Source of the DNA: Corynebacterium bovis DSM 20582 = CIP 54.80
GTDB taxonomy: Bacteria; Actinomycetota; Actinomycetes; Mycobacteriales; Mycobacteriaceae
Direction of reading: 5' to 3'
Length of the DNA: 51,655 nt
NCBI RefSeq assembly: GCF_030408615.1
Contig: NZ_CP047188.1
Span: 1-51,655 of the forward strand
The notes beneath the pieces are model-generated. The model did no database searches. It was not told where the DNA came from and saw only the letters and a list, made by a program, of their open reading frames with translations. This document shows positions 26,201-32,879 of this stretch, in pieces (the stretch's first letter is position 1; the number at the start of each line of letters is the position of its first letter). The position numbers and the translations under genes are program-made.

Positions 26201-28517
26201 TCCCGCCGGCCTCAACCGCAGCCAGCTGCTGCGGGTCACCGACCAGCCGAACGAACGCCCCCGCCTCCGAAGCTCGCCGCACCGTCTCAGCCAGGTTCAC
26301 CGTCGACGCCATCCCCGCCTCGTCGACCACGACCACATCCCCGGGCCCGAGCGACGCCAGCTCCTCCGGGACCCGCCGGGCACGGGTGTAGGTGTCGATC
26401 GTGAACGCCTCAACCCCCAGCGACTCACCCAACACCTCCGCCGCCCGGGCCGACGGAGCCAACCCCACCACCCGAGGCGAACGGGTCCCCCCACGGCCGT
26501 CGGGTACTACTGGACCGGCCTCCCACGCCCGGGCGAACACGTCCATCGCCGTGGTCTTGCCCGTCCCCGCCGGGCCCACCCCGACCGCCAGCTGCGCCGG
26601 AGAGCACAAAAGATGCTCGACAAACGCCTGCTTGTCCGCCGACAGGCCGAACCCACCACCGGCCTCCAATTCGGCAACCCGGGCGCGCATCTGCCCGACC
26701 GCATTGTCGTTGACCCGCCAAGTCACCGCCGCCTCCGACAGCGCATCCTCGGCGTCCAACACCTCCTGGCTGGTGTAGCGGGTCGACCCGGCGGCGACGT
26801 ACACGCTCGTCCCATCGGCCCGGCACATCGACGCCGGAGCATCGGCCAGCACACCAGCGGCCCGGTCGACGGTGACGCACCGGCCGGTAACGATCCGGGT
26901 CACCAGCCGGGCCTCGACCTCCGCCCGGTGGTCGGGCGAGTCGAACGAGAACCGCTGCAGCTGCCGGCTGACCTCCGAGTCGACCTGGAACCGCGTCCAC
27001 GTCGGACGGTCCGACGACAGGGCACACACCGCCGCATCGACAACACCATCCTCGTCTGCCGCCTCGACCGATCCCCACCGGCACCGCCGCACCCGACCGG
27101 CACCACCGCCCGGACCCGACCCCGGGCCTCCACCGGCCCCCGTGTCGGGACCGTCCTCGGGGCCAGCCTCGGGTCCGGATAACACTGCCGCCAGCACCGA
27201 CGCCCGGTCGAACTCGTCGGACATGCCATCGGCCCGAGCACGCCAATCGGCGTTGAGCGCCTCCAGCGACAGAGCCGGAGTCTTCGGCCCCCGGGTCTCC
27301 AGGTTCGCCTGCTCCATCAACCGGATCTGCGCCACCTTGCCCGGCTCCCGGCCGTACCGCCGGCGGTACTCCTCGACCAGCTCCCGTCCCCGGGCCAGCA
27401 CCGAGTCCCGCCGCGAGAACCCGGCGATCATCTCGTCGGGAACCCCGGCGACCTCCCACACCGGCCGTGCCCCCCGCGAGGTCACCCGTGCCTCGAACCG
27501 CACCGGCAGGTACGCCTCGACCAGCTCGGTGACCCGCTGGTTGTAGTGCTCGCTGGCCGTCACCGCCGCCCGGTGCAGCACCTGACCATCCACCGTCCGA
27601 TAGACGCCATCAGAACAATGAACCCGGTTGAACAGCGCGCAATGGGTGTGCAGGTTCGGGTCCCCGGCACGGTTGTCCCAGTGCACGAACCGCGCCACCG
27701 TCGCCCCGTCGCAGTCGATCTTCCTGACTCCGTCGGTGCCCGCTCGGGTGAACAGTGCATGGTCCTCGATCCACTGCAACGAGTCGTCCACCGCCTCCGA
27801 GTGTGCCCGCATGATCGCCTGCCGGGTCTCTTCGTCGCCGATGCCCCAAAGCACCGAGATCGACTTCGCCGGGGTGAAGACCATGTCGTATCCGGCCACC
27901 GGATACCGAGCCTGACGCTTCTGCTCGGCGATGAACCGCCGCACCTGCGTCGAGTCCACCCCCGCCTCAGCATCTACCCGAACCTCACCGTCTGCGCCGC
28001 CTGTCACGCCACCATCCGACCCGGGAGAGAGGTCCCCATCGGCGGTCTCTTTGGCGACCTGTTCGGCGAGGATCCGTCGCGCCACGATTTGTTCGATGCC
28101 CTCCCGCTCCTCCGGACCCGGCACCTTCCCGTGCACCTTCGTGAAGTCCTCGATCTGCGACCGGCACTCCGCCAGGAACCGGATGTCCCGGTTGTAGTCG
28201 TACGGCCTGCGCCCCAACCGCACCCGTGCCAACGCCTGCTCACCCGAAATCCCATCAGCGACCAGGTCCGCCAGCCGGTCGTCCGCATCCGGGTGCAGGA
28301 ACTCGCCGTACGCCGCACGCATCTGCGCTTCGGTCACCTCACCGGAAACCCCTAGCTGGGCAGCCCCACGACCCCACCACACTCCCGGCGGCACCCCCTC
28401 GGCGGTGTAGTAGTCCGCCATCAGCTCACCGCGCCGCCGCGGCTGATCGCCCGTGGCCACCTGCCGGGTCAGGTACGAGTACCCGTCCCCGGCATGCAGC
28501 ACCTTCAGGCTCATCAT
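23259..28517 (-). CDS. traA: MobF-family conjugative relaxase-helicase (TraA/TrwC-like)
   Basis: Start at the ATG pair 28517/28514 (MMSLKVLHAGDGYSYLTRQV), typical of actinobacterial MobF proteins; an upstream in-frame ATG at 28538 has no support. The 1752-residue protein has an N-terminal TrwC relaxase domain to about residue 400: candidate nucleophiles Tyr 13/15 and the metal-binding three-His motif (FVHWDNRAGDPNLHTHCALFN, about 276-297, given without its last residues). A RecD-like helicase follows: Walker A VGPAGTGKTTAM at about 645, VVVDEAGMAS, and late motifs TVHRAQGM and YVAMTRGRE. A charged coiled-coil region of about 650 residues ends it. It nicks oriT, stays bound to the 5' end and unwinds the strand for transfer. 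Confidence 0.96.
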   Translation of the reverse strand: MMSLKVLHAGDGYSYLTRQVATGDQPRRRGELMADYYTAEGVPPGVWWGRGAAQLGVSGEVTEAQMRAAYGEFLHPDADDRLADLVADGISGEQALARVRLGRRPYDYNRDIRFLAECRSQIEDFTKVHGKVPGPEEREGIEQIVARRILAEQVAKETADGDLSPGSDGGVTGGADGEVRVDAEAGVDSTQVRRFIAEQKRQARYPVAGYDMVFTPAKSISVLWGIGDEETRQAIMRAHSEAVDDSLQWIEDHALFTRAGTDGVRKIDCDGATVARFVHWDNRAGDPNLHTHCALFNRVHCSDGVYRTVDGQVLHRAAVTASEHYNQRVTELVEAYLPVRFEARVTSRGARPVWEVAGVPDEMIAGFSRRDSVLARGRELVEEYRRRYGREPGKVAQIRLMEQANLETRGPKTPALSLEALNADWRARADGMSDEFDRASVLAAVLSGPEAGPEDGPDTGAGGGPGSGPGGGAGRVRRCRWGSVEAADEDGVVDAAVCALSSDRPTWTRFQVDSEVSRQLQRFSFDSPDHRAEVEARLVTRIVTGRCVTVDRAAGVLADAPASMCRADGTSVYVAAGSTRYTSQEVLDAEDALSEAAVTWRVNDNAVGQMRARVAELEAGGGFGLSADKQAFVEHLLCSPAQLAVGVGPAGTGKTTAMDVFARAWEAGPVVPDGRGGTRSPRVVGLAPSARAAEVLGESLGVEAFTIDTYTRARRVPEELASLGPGDVVVVDEAGMASTVNLAETVRRASEAGAFVRLVGDPQQLAAVEAGGMLGELAEATDAPVLSEVHRFSDPAEADASLRLRAGEVSVLDWYTARGRVRSGLREQLPGEVFDAWRDSTAAGRTSVMIAADRGTVDALNVLARRAFIDDGTVNPLAGEVGLSDGNRAAVGDVVVTRRNNRLIRYGHHGGKSVKNGEVWTVAAVGADGSLTVRAASGELVVLPAGYVADEVELGYATTVHRAQGMTVDDAFVVAAPGMSRQSLYVAMTRGRECNRVWVPDDVVPDLDRHTGINHIGELVAPSARQVLETIVARDGSDVTARAALANAAVGDDPESVRLAYRDLVESTGVQVVLAAARAATAEAAGVEQERRKDDARDAASLAEAEGLLAADPQTVRLARVVSALDAVEADTDRLLVESVAAAKHRWDSAEPDQRGSLAFMVRMELVDRHSAARSGAGADTGDGDEDLSWAVGACPPLQATGPLRDGVIDGETDRFCRKVYRVVQDGLHAAGDRAVEQQPGWTGLVGEHLPDRREYHAAWSTAVRRIAAVAEATGADPAELLGGIDANTGAGAGVGAAAEAAGQDEKRREQLHDRLDQALGGTLAGDQAAGRIVPALVRVATEHHRLGGESPMVGFAPSQIRAYIAECDAALRRIDGVSASGVSYAAVDPDKGLQDALSRPAVSRVEAEWNDTVATAGRINRAVALQRDRDAAAAEVAAAEDRLGQAVAAGRFTRHRDEKIATARRALEQARAGEQAARWRLSEVTRSLPPEREWLAVSSLAANDAQWQARLDHAARVDEEHIAVEQARAARRRAEKQLWTERRHVAEGLLVNHAPASRERRRELIARLRDEIAERRAAAGVVESAAADDAVDEGRGDSPTSSTPVDPVNSDGPAEDLAGSQISTGGHDGQDGQAGEGVGPRPGQPAAVNQDRIRSRRRRAERAARARAAVEKTAGSSGRPAGTRDDVPSDTPIDVLRGVIAGVQAHADTTDSATDTASTGSESRRPRPDRFTPAAGTGPALPTRTQEGPEL

Positions 28518-28525
28518 GGCACCAG

Positions 28526-28531
28526 ATCCTA
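28526..28531 (-). promoter_or_regulatory. -10 box of the relaxase gene, near-leaderless
   Basis: On the minus strand TAGGAT (28531-28526) is followed after eight bases by ATG 28517. No Shine-Dalgarno sequence fits in that interval, so the mRNA probably begins at or one to two bases before the start codon. No good -35 box is visible. Confidence 0.5.
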
Positions 28532-28755
28532 GCAGCACCCCACACCACGTCCGGGAAACCTAGGGTAACCATGCAAGAGGTGTGTCGTTCCTGGCCGCGA
28601 ACGCGGCCAGGCGCGGCGCAGCCGCGCAGGTCAACGGTAGCTATGCTGACGGTGACAGGCAGGGTCGGCCGATGCAGGTCGGCCGGCGTCAGCCTGGGCA
28701 GCGGGGGTGATGTGGGGTGGTTGCGTCAGAGCTGTGTCGGTGGGGAAGCGGTGGA

Positions 28756-28761
28756 TATGAT
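28756..28761 (+). promoter_or_regulatory. -10 box of the divergent small gene, leaderless
   Basis: TATGAT (28756-28761) is seven bases before ATG 28769. Transcription would start at about 28768-28769, giving a leaderless mRNA. The -35 region 17 bases upstream reads TGTGTC, a poor match. Confidence 0.55.
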
Positions 28762-28768
28762 CTGTGGC

Positions 28769-29215
28769 ATGGCTAACCAGAAGAAGAAGTCCGCCGCCCT
28801 CGCCCGGGCCCGCGAGGCGATCCTCGCCAAGCAGCAGGCCACCATCGCCGCCCTGGCCGACTACGAAATGCTCGACCCCGACACCACCCGCCAGGGAATC
28901 AACGCCGCCCGCGACGAGACCATCGCCGCAGCCGAAGCCACCCACCGCCGGGCCATCGCCGACCTGGACGACAAGCTCGCCGACATTGTCGTCCGCCTCC
29001 GCGACGCCGCCACCGCCGCCGAGGTCACCCAGCTGACCGGGCTGAGCGCCCGCCGCCAGAAGGACTACCTCACCCGCGCGGCCACCAACACCGCCAACAA
29101 CGACCACGGCAGCGCCACCGACAGCATCAACGATGCTAACTCCCGAGACAACGTCCACCGCAGCGTCGAGATGATCAACGACGACGGTGCGGCCGAAACA
29201 GTGGGCCACGAGTAG
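28769..29215 (+). CDS. Small helical protein, possible relaxosome accessory factor
   Basis: A 148-residue protein divergent from the relaxase. It starts basic (MANQKKKSAALARAREAIL), continues as long charged helices (QATIAALADYEMLDPDTTR, AAEATHRRAIADLDDKLADI) and contains a helix-turn-helix-like segment at about 85-110 (RDAATAAEVTQLTGLSARRQ, then KDYLTRA), with a disordered Asn/Asp-rich tail. Location beside the candidate oriT and a possible DNA-binding motif suggest a relaxosome helper such as TraJ/TrwA types, though no sequence family was recognised. ATG 28769 is supported by the -10 box seven bases before it. Confidence 0.75.
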   Translation: MANQKKKSAALARAREAILAKQQATIAALADYEMLDPDTTRQGINAARDETIAAAEATHRRAIADLDDKLADIVVRLRDAATAAEVTQLTGLSARRQKDYLTRAATNTANNDHGSATDSINDANSRDNVHRSVEMINDDGAAETVGHE

Positions 29216-29279
29216 CTCAGCCGCGGTCGCCGGACCCACCGGCCGGGACGCCGCACGGACCCGAGAAAGGACCACCGAT

Positions 29280-29387
29280 GTGAACCAGCCACCGTCATCG
29301 ATCCAGCACCGGCACCACACCGACTCCCGCAGCCACGACCACCCTGGCCACCACTGCCGGCCCCGCGCCTGTGGAGGCGTGCGGTGA
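29280..29387 (+). CDS. Possible 35-residue His/Pro-rich coupled peptide
   Basis: GTG 29280 follows GAGAAAGGACC at normal spacing, and its stop TGA (29385-29387) overlaps the GTG of the HNH gene (GTGA). The peptide is rich in His, Ser, Pro and Arg (HRHHTDSRSHDHPGHH) with two Cys (HHCRPRACGG). It may serve mainly to couple translation into the HNH gene. Support is the ribosome-binding site and the overlap only. Confidence 0.4.
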   Translation: MNQPPSSIQHRHHTDSRSHDHPGHHCRPRACGGVR

Positions 29388-29890
29388 CCGACATCGACGT
29401 GCCCTTGCCCGGACTGGCCAACCTTCGCCGCACCCGACCATCCACGGTGCGGATTACCACTGCGGCACGTCGGTCGTTCTGGCGGCGGGTCCGCGTCACC
29501 GACTCAGGTTGCTGGATCTGGACCGGAGCCGTCGCCAGTGACGGCTACGGCCGGATCACCTGGACCCACCACGGCGTGCCCCGAACGTTGAGCACCCACC
29601 GGTTCGCCCTGACCCTCGCACTGGGAACCATCCCCGCCGGCATCGTCGCCGCCCATGGCTGCGATCACCCCCTGTGCGTGCGCTTTGGTGCCGGTCACGT
29701 CCACCCTTCGACGCAGTCAGCTAACCTGCATCACGCCATCGATGCCGGACGCCACGACAACGTCAACCTCGTCGTCGATTCCACCCGCCGCCGGCAACAA
29801 TCCTTGACCACCCGAGCCATGTTGCTCGGCCGGTGCGAACCGCAGGCCAACTCCAATTCCGAGCAACCTGAACAGTCGATGCTGTTCTGA
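29384..29890 (+). CDS. HNH endonuclease, homing-type (HNH_3-like)
   Basis: A 168-residue protein starting at GTG 29384 with GGAGG upstream. The core FWRRVRVTDSGCWIWTGAV...GYGRITW, then a His at STHRFALTLALG, AAHGCDHPLCVR and HPSTQSANLHHAI, fits the small HNH nucleases of phages and plasmids, where the His pair and Cys/Asn residues bind metal around the scissile phosphate. Such genes behave as free-standing mobile nucleases or as nicking enzymes. It ends the plus-strand run next to the relaxosome region; a role in DNA processing is possible but unproved. Confidence 0.85.
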   Translation: MTDIDVPLPGLANLRRTRPSTVRITTAARRSFWRRVRVTDSGCWIWTGAVASDGYGRITWTHHGVPRTLSTHRFALTLALGTIPAGIVAAHGCDHPLCVRFGAGHVHPSTQSANLHHAIDAGRHDNVNLVVDSTRRRQQSLTTRAMLLGRCEPQANSNSEQPEQSMLF

Positions 29891-29947
29891 TCCGTCGGGG
29901 CCGGAGGATAGACGTCGCCGTGACGTTCGACGACCGGTGGTACAGGT

Positions 29948-30367
29948 CTAGGCGGGTGGGTTGTTGTTGGATCCGATGCCGATGCGGAACCCGTGGTAGC
30001 CGTCGTCGGTGACACCGGGTACCTCCGGTGCGTAGGTCACACCGTGTTCGGTGTTGTCGACCTTCTCGCCGAGAATGCCGAGCATCGTGCCGAAGAAGAA
30101 CACGATGTTGAAGCACACGATCCATCCGACCATGCCAAAGACAATCCACATCAATCGTCCGATGATTCCCCGGCCCATCGCTAACGCCCGGAAGGCGATG
30201 ATGGCCACGCCGATCCACCACACCGCCGACCAGAACCCACCGTCACCCATCGCGTCGGTAATCGGCCCGTGGTGGACTGCTCCAGCGGCCACGGCGTGCA
30301 CCTGCCCTGCCGCGGCGTGTGCCACATCGTTGTGTAGTGATTGTCCGGCAATGGTTCCCGTGATCAT
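29948..30367 (-). CDS. Small membrane protein of unknown function
   Basis: Start ATG 30367 is preceded by GAAGGA at nine bases; an upstream in-frame extension to 30493 looks non-coding. The 139-residue product has a His/Ala-rich N-terminus (NDVAHAAAGQVHAVAAGAVHHG), then two or three hydrophobic helices (FWSAVWWIGVAIIAFRAL; LMWIVFGMVGWIVCFNIVFF) and a Gly/Asn-rich tail. No family recognised. Small plasmid membrane proteins near mobilization genes sometimes mediate entry exclusion, but nothing here proves it. It is convergent with the HNH gene, 57 bases away. Confidence 0.65.
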   Translation of the reverse strand: MITGTIAGQSLHNDVAHAAAGQVHAVAAGAVHHGPITDAMGDGGFWSAVWWIGVAIIAFRALAMGRGIIGRLMWIVFGMVGWIVCFNIVFFFGTMLGILGEKVDNTEHGVTYAPEVPGVTDDGYHGFRIGIGSNNNPPA

Positions 30368-30420
30368 CGTTGAGCATCCTTCGCACTGTCTGTGCACAGT
30401 CCCCGCACCGAAGCAGGTCG

Positions 30421-30540
30421 AGTCTGTCTGATCAGTACCGGGAACAACCCATCCGCCCGCCGGGCCTCCACACGGTCCGGGGCGATGGTGCATCCGGCCC
30501 GGCTCAACAGGCCCGCCCCGCCGACGTCACACATGTTCGG
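30421..30540 (-). pseudogene. Remnant of the C-terminal end of the gene at 32361-32879
   Basis: On the minus strand, about 40 codons read PNMCDVGG...LLSRAGCTIAPDRVEARRADG..., aligning along its length with the last part of the ribbon-helix-helix protein at 32361-32879 (PNRRDVGW...MLNRAGYVVDPDREEIRRADG...). The DNA is also alike (shared ACCCATCCGCCCG). No matching start or N-terminal part lies upstream, where frame and similarity fade. It is therefore a decayed fragment of a duplicated gene. The rest of the 319-base gap 30368-30686 holds no gene I can support. Confidence 0.65.
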
Positions 30541-30686
30541 CACCAGCAACGATGCCGTCGGGGCCGGGGATACTGGTCGAGTTCCTCGGCGCAGCGGTGA
30601 ATCGCGTACGACATCAACCAACAACGGCCGCAGCACTCGACGAATCCACACCCCGGCCGGCACCCTCGTCATTGTTGTCGCGGCCG

Positions 30687-31130
30687 TCAGGCCACCCGGC
30701 GTCCCGCACCACCGGTGGCAATGGCCTCCACGACCTGCTCCCAGCTCCGCCCGGTGGCGCGAACAATATCCCTAATCGGCATACCAAGCTGCGCCACCCG
30801 GGCGATCTCAGCGTCGGTGGCATCCCCGGACACCGTCAGACGCGGCAGACCCACACCCACAGCAACGAGCACCTGTTTGGTGTAGGCAATGTCTGCCTCC
30901 CCGGCATCAATCATCGCAGGCGTCAGCCTCACCTGATCACGCTCACTGATGACCACGCACGCCTGATCCACCAACCGCTTTGCTGCCGCCCCGTCCAGGT
31001 CGAACACCGACCATGCGCACGCAACAACACCATCAACCGCACTAGCGGCCAGCACATCAACCTGCTCATCACTCATCGACTCGATCCACCGCACAGCGTC
31101 AGCAGCAGAACCAAAAACCGGGATACTCAT
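30687..31130 (-). CDS. Unnamed family protein A with C-terminal HTH-like segment
   Basis: Start ATG 31130 (MSIPVFGSAADAVRW) is preceded by GAAGGGAAGACGAGCG. The 147-residue protein aligns end to end with the one at 34512-34994: an N-terminal (D)A(V/L)xW(I/V)xxM(S/T)D element, Ala/Val-rich helices, and a C-terminal D-A-E-I-A-x-x-A-x-x-G-x-P-I-R-x-I-V-x-x-T-G segment that has helix-turn-helix spacing (ARVAQLGMPIRDIVRATGRS). A DNA-binding role is plausible. The family is not one I know. TATACT at 31181-31176 is a likely -10 box, giving a leader of about 39 bases. Confidence 0.72.
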   Translation of the reverse strand: MSIPVFGSAADAVRWIESMSDEQVDVLAASAVDGVVACAWSVFDLDGAAAKRLVDQACVVISERDQVRLTPAMIDAGEADIAYTKQVLVAVGVGLPRLTVSGDATDAEIARVAQLGMPIRDIVRATGRSWEQVVEAIATGGAGRRVA

Positions 31131-31175
31131 CGCTCGTCTTCCCTTCTCGTGTTGCCATCTCATCGGTACACCATA

Positions 31176-31380
31176 AGTATACCACGAAAGGTTGTGGACG
31201 CAACGTTTTATTGAGACTTTTTCTTGTCATTTACCCCCCTCTTTCCGTAGTGATCGTGAGGTTATCTGTGCAGGTGAGCGGTCATTTATACTGGCTGGTG
31301 GTGCCACTGCAGACGGTGCGGTTCATGGTCTTCATTGACCGCTTCGCGATGGTGCAAGAACACGTCGGGTACAGGTGGGT
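31176..31380. repeat. Diverged intergenic repeat, copy 1
   Basis: This stretch upstream of the minus-strand gene at 30687 aligns with 33590-33793 upstream of another minus-strand gene. Both begin AGTATACCAC, pass a pyrimidine-rich tract (CTTTTTCTTGTCATTT vs CTTTTCCTTGTTATTT), share CGGTGCGGTTC (31314-31324), and end in a 27-base block (31353-31379) with 26 identities to 33767-33793. The remaining bases to 31606 show no gene that I can support. Confidence 0.65.
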
Positions 31381-31606
31381 CTTGTTAGGCAAGGTGATGG
31401 TCGCCCCGGCAGGGGCGGGCATCGCCGCGGCAGCGAAGATCGTTACCTGCATCCCCCAAGCCCACCGTGCCGCCCCTCACCCACTTCGACAACACCCCCA
31501 CCTTCTCCCGAGCCCCCTCCCGGGTACCCTGACATGCCAGCCAGAGTGCTTTGCAGGACCGCTCTAGGCCACCTGATGGAGAAACCGCGAGACTCACACC
31601 AGGGCG

Positions 31607-32062
31607 TCAAGCTACGGCATCTGCCGCATCATCATCAGCGGTTTTCCGGTCAGCGTAGAGCCTGGCAACCCGTTGGTGACTCAACCCTAGGACCGCACCG
31701 ATATCCCGATAACTCTGGCCCGCAGACTTCATCTGAGCGACAACATCAGCCACCGTATTCTGAGCATCCCGCTGCGCCCGACGAGCCTGCAACTTCGCTT
31801 CCTTGATCGCCGCGATCCCGTCCCGAATGTCCTCAGGCCACACAACGGTCACCTCCCCGCCACGAGGCGACGATCCGGTCATAATCGCGATGAGGTCCAC
31901 CACAGTCGGTTCAACGTCGCGTAGGTGGGCTGCGTAGGTCACGCGACCCAACGCCGGAACCTCGATCATCCACCCGGGCCCGTCCGCTGTAACATGAACT
32001 ATGTAGCCAGCCGTCGGCCCCGCATCAACATCATCAGTAGGGGAGCTCACCGTGTCCACCAT
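31607..32062 (-). CDS. hicB: HicB-family antitoxin with C-terminal HTH
   Basis: A 151-residue protein whose first 70 residues have the HicB partial RNase H-like pattern (GYIVHVTADGPGWMIEVPAL, then a strand-helix with TVVDLIAIMTG). A charged helix follows, then a sigma-region-4-like helix-turn-helix (SAGQSYRDIGAVLGLSHQR) at about 112-135. It starts 16 bases inside the end of the HicA-like gene, and toxin-first order is normal for hicAB. The antitoxin should neutralise HicA and repress their promoter through the HTH. Confidence 0.82.
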   Translation of the reverse strand: MVDTVSSPTDDVDAGPTAGYIVHVTADGPGWMIEVPALGRVTYAAHLRDVEPTVVDLIAIMTGSSPRGGEVTVVWPEDIRDGIAAIKEAKLQARRAQRDAQNTVADVVAQMKSAGQSYRDIGAVLGLSHQRVARLYADRKTADDDAADAVA

Positions 32063-32265
32063 CTCTTTCCCAGATACTCTTCCGTCTCACGGTAGATCGC
32101 TTCTGCCGTACGCTCCGGAATCTCACGGTGACGAGGTACAGGCACCAGCCCGCTTCCTCCGAGACGAACAATCGTGTGCCGACCACCTTCAGACTCCCGG
32201 TAGTCAACACCGACCCGCCTCGCCTGGCGCCGAATGTCCCGTAGAAGATCCCGTCGCTTCGTCAT
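32047..32265 (-). CDS. hicA: HicA-family mRNA interferase toxin
   Basis: A 72-residue basic protein with the HicA fold signature: helix (KRRDLLRDIRRQARRVG), strands YRESEGGRHTIVRLGG with the catalytic-type His, then VPVPRHREIPERTAEAIYR and a final helix. HicA toxins cleave mRNA. Start ATG 32265 sits immediately after a strong promoter with no room for a ribosome-binding site; translation from a leaderless or very short mRNA is implied. Confidence 0.85.
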   Translation of the reverse strand: MTKRRDLLRDIRRQARRVGVDYRESEGGRHTIVRLGGSGLVPVPRHREIPERTAEAIYRETEEYLGKRWWTR

Positions 32266-32266
32266 A

Positions 32267-32295
32267 ACTATAGTCTACCGGACATAGACTGTCAA
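32267..32295 (-). promoter_or_regulatory. hicAB promoter with operator
   Basis: Minus-strand TTGACA (32295-32290) and TATAGT (32272-32267) are 17 bases apart, near consensus. AGTCTA (32272-32277) and TAGACT (32285-32290) form an inverted repeat inside the promoter, a likely HicB site. Normal spacing would start the RNA at about 32260, just inside the annotated hicA, so the true start point needs mapping; an alternative -10, TAGACT at 32277-32272, would give an RNA beginning exactly at ATG. Confidence 0.65.
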
Positions 32296-32360
32296 TGTCT
32301 ACCCCAAATGGACTTGGGTTGACTGTTAGGGAACGGCGTTATGGAATAGCGCTCCACCTA

Positions 32361-32879
32361 TCATCCTGTTCGTTTGATGGGCACGAGGAACGACCCATCC
32401 GCCCGGCGGATCTCCTCCCGATCCGGGTCGACGACGTAGCCCGCCCGGTTCAGCATGCGGGTCCAGCCGACATCCCGCCGGTTCGGCATCCGGGCAGGCC
32501 GAATCTCAGCGACAACATCAATAGACTCCCCACCGGTCCACAGCGCCAGGCCAATCCAGTCCGGCTTGCGTTTCGTTGGCACCACCACCCAGTCCGCCAC
32601 GGGGATAAACCGCGGCCTCCTGCCCGACCGGGTGGTCACCACCTGCTCGGCCTTGGCCTGCGACACCGCACCATCCACGAACGGCCGGCCACCATTGATC
32701 TCACCTGCCAGGTAGTCGAGGTAGTGCCGGACCGCTGCCCGGTACAGCTCAGTCATCGACGTCTCCGCGGCGACCTCACCCAACCGTGTGCGGGCAGCCT
32801 CCAACTCATGGTGCAACCCGACTGGAAGCCTGATCCTGCTGACCACCGACGCCTGCTCAAACTGATCCTGCCTGCTCAT
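32361..32879 (-). CDS. Ribbon-helix-helix N-terminal protein, unknown function
   Basis: A 172-residue protein. Residues about 10-60 look like a ribbon-helix-helix DNA-binding domain (SVVSRIRLPVGLHHELEAAR, then SMTELYRAAVRHYLDYLAG). The rest is a mixed strand/helix domain with several Trp (VADWVVVPTKRKPDW, IGLALWTGGES) ending RADGSFLVPIKRTG. Its start overlaps the stop of the DnaB-N gene (ATGA), so the two are one operon. A decayed copy of its 3' end lies at 30421-30540. It could regulate the operon or plasmid copy number; this is inference. Confidence 0.75.
   Translation of the reverse strand: MSRQDQFEQASVVSRIRLPVGLHHELEAARTRLGEVAAETSMTELYRAAVRHYLDYLAGEINGGRPFVDGAVSQAKAEQVVTTRSGRRPRFIPVADWVVVPTKRKPDWIGLALWTGGESIDVVAEIRPARMPNRRDVGWTRMLNRAGYVVDPDREEIRRADGSFLVPIKRTG

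Larger units (their letters stand above)
28518..28768. other. Candidate origin of transfer between divergent relaxase and small helical-protein genes
   Basis: This 250-base gap has two adjacent perfect hairpins: 28590-28611 (ten-base arms CCTGGCCGCG/CGCGGCCAGG around AA) and 28611-28627 (GCGCGGC/GCCGCGC around GCA). A direct repeat GGTCGGCCG occurs at 28663-28671 and 28677-28685. Hairpins next to the nick site and short direct repeats bound by accessory proteins are hallmarks of oriT, and oriT is commonly next to the relaxase gene. I could not match a known nick sequence, so the exact nic site is not assigned. Both flanking promoters also lie here. Confidence 0.55.

Noticed and set aside
31385..31597. 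Minus-strand 70-codon frame near the intergenic repeat
   Set aside because: Overlaps the repeated element, is not preserved in its second copy and has no convincing start.
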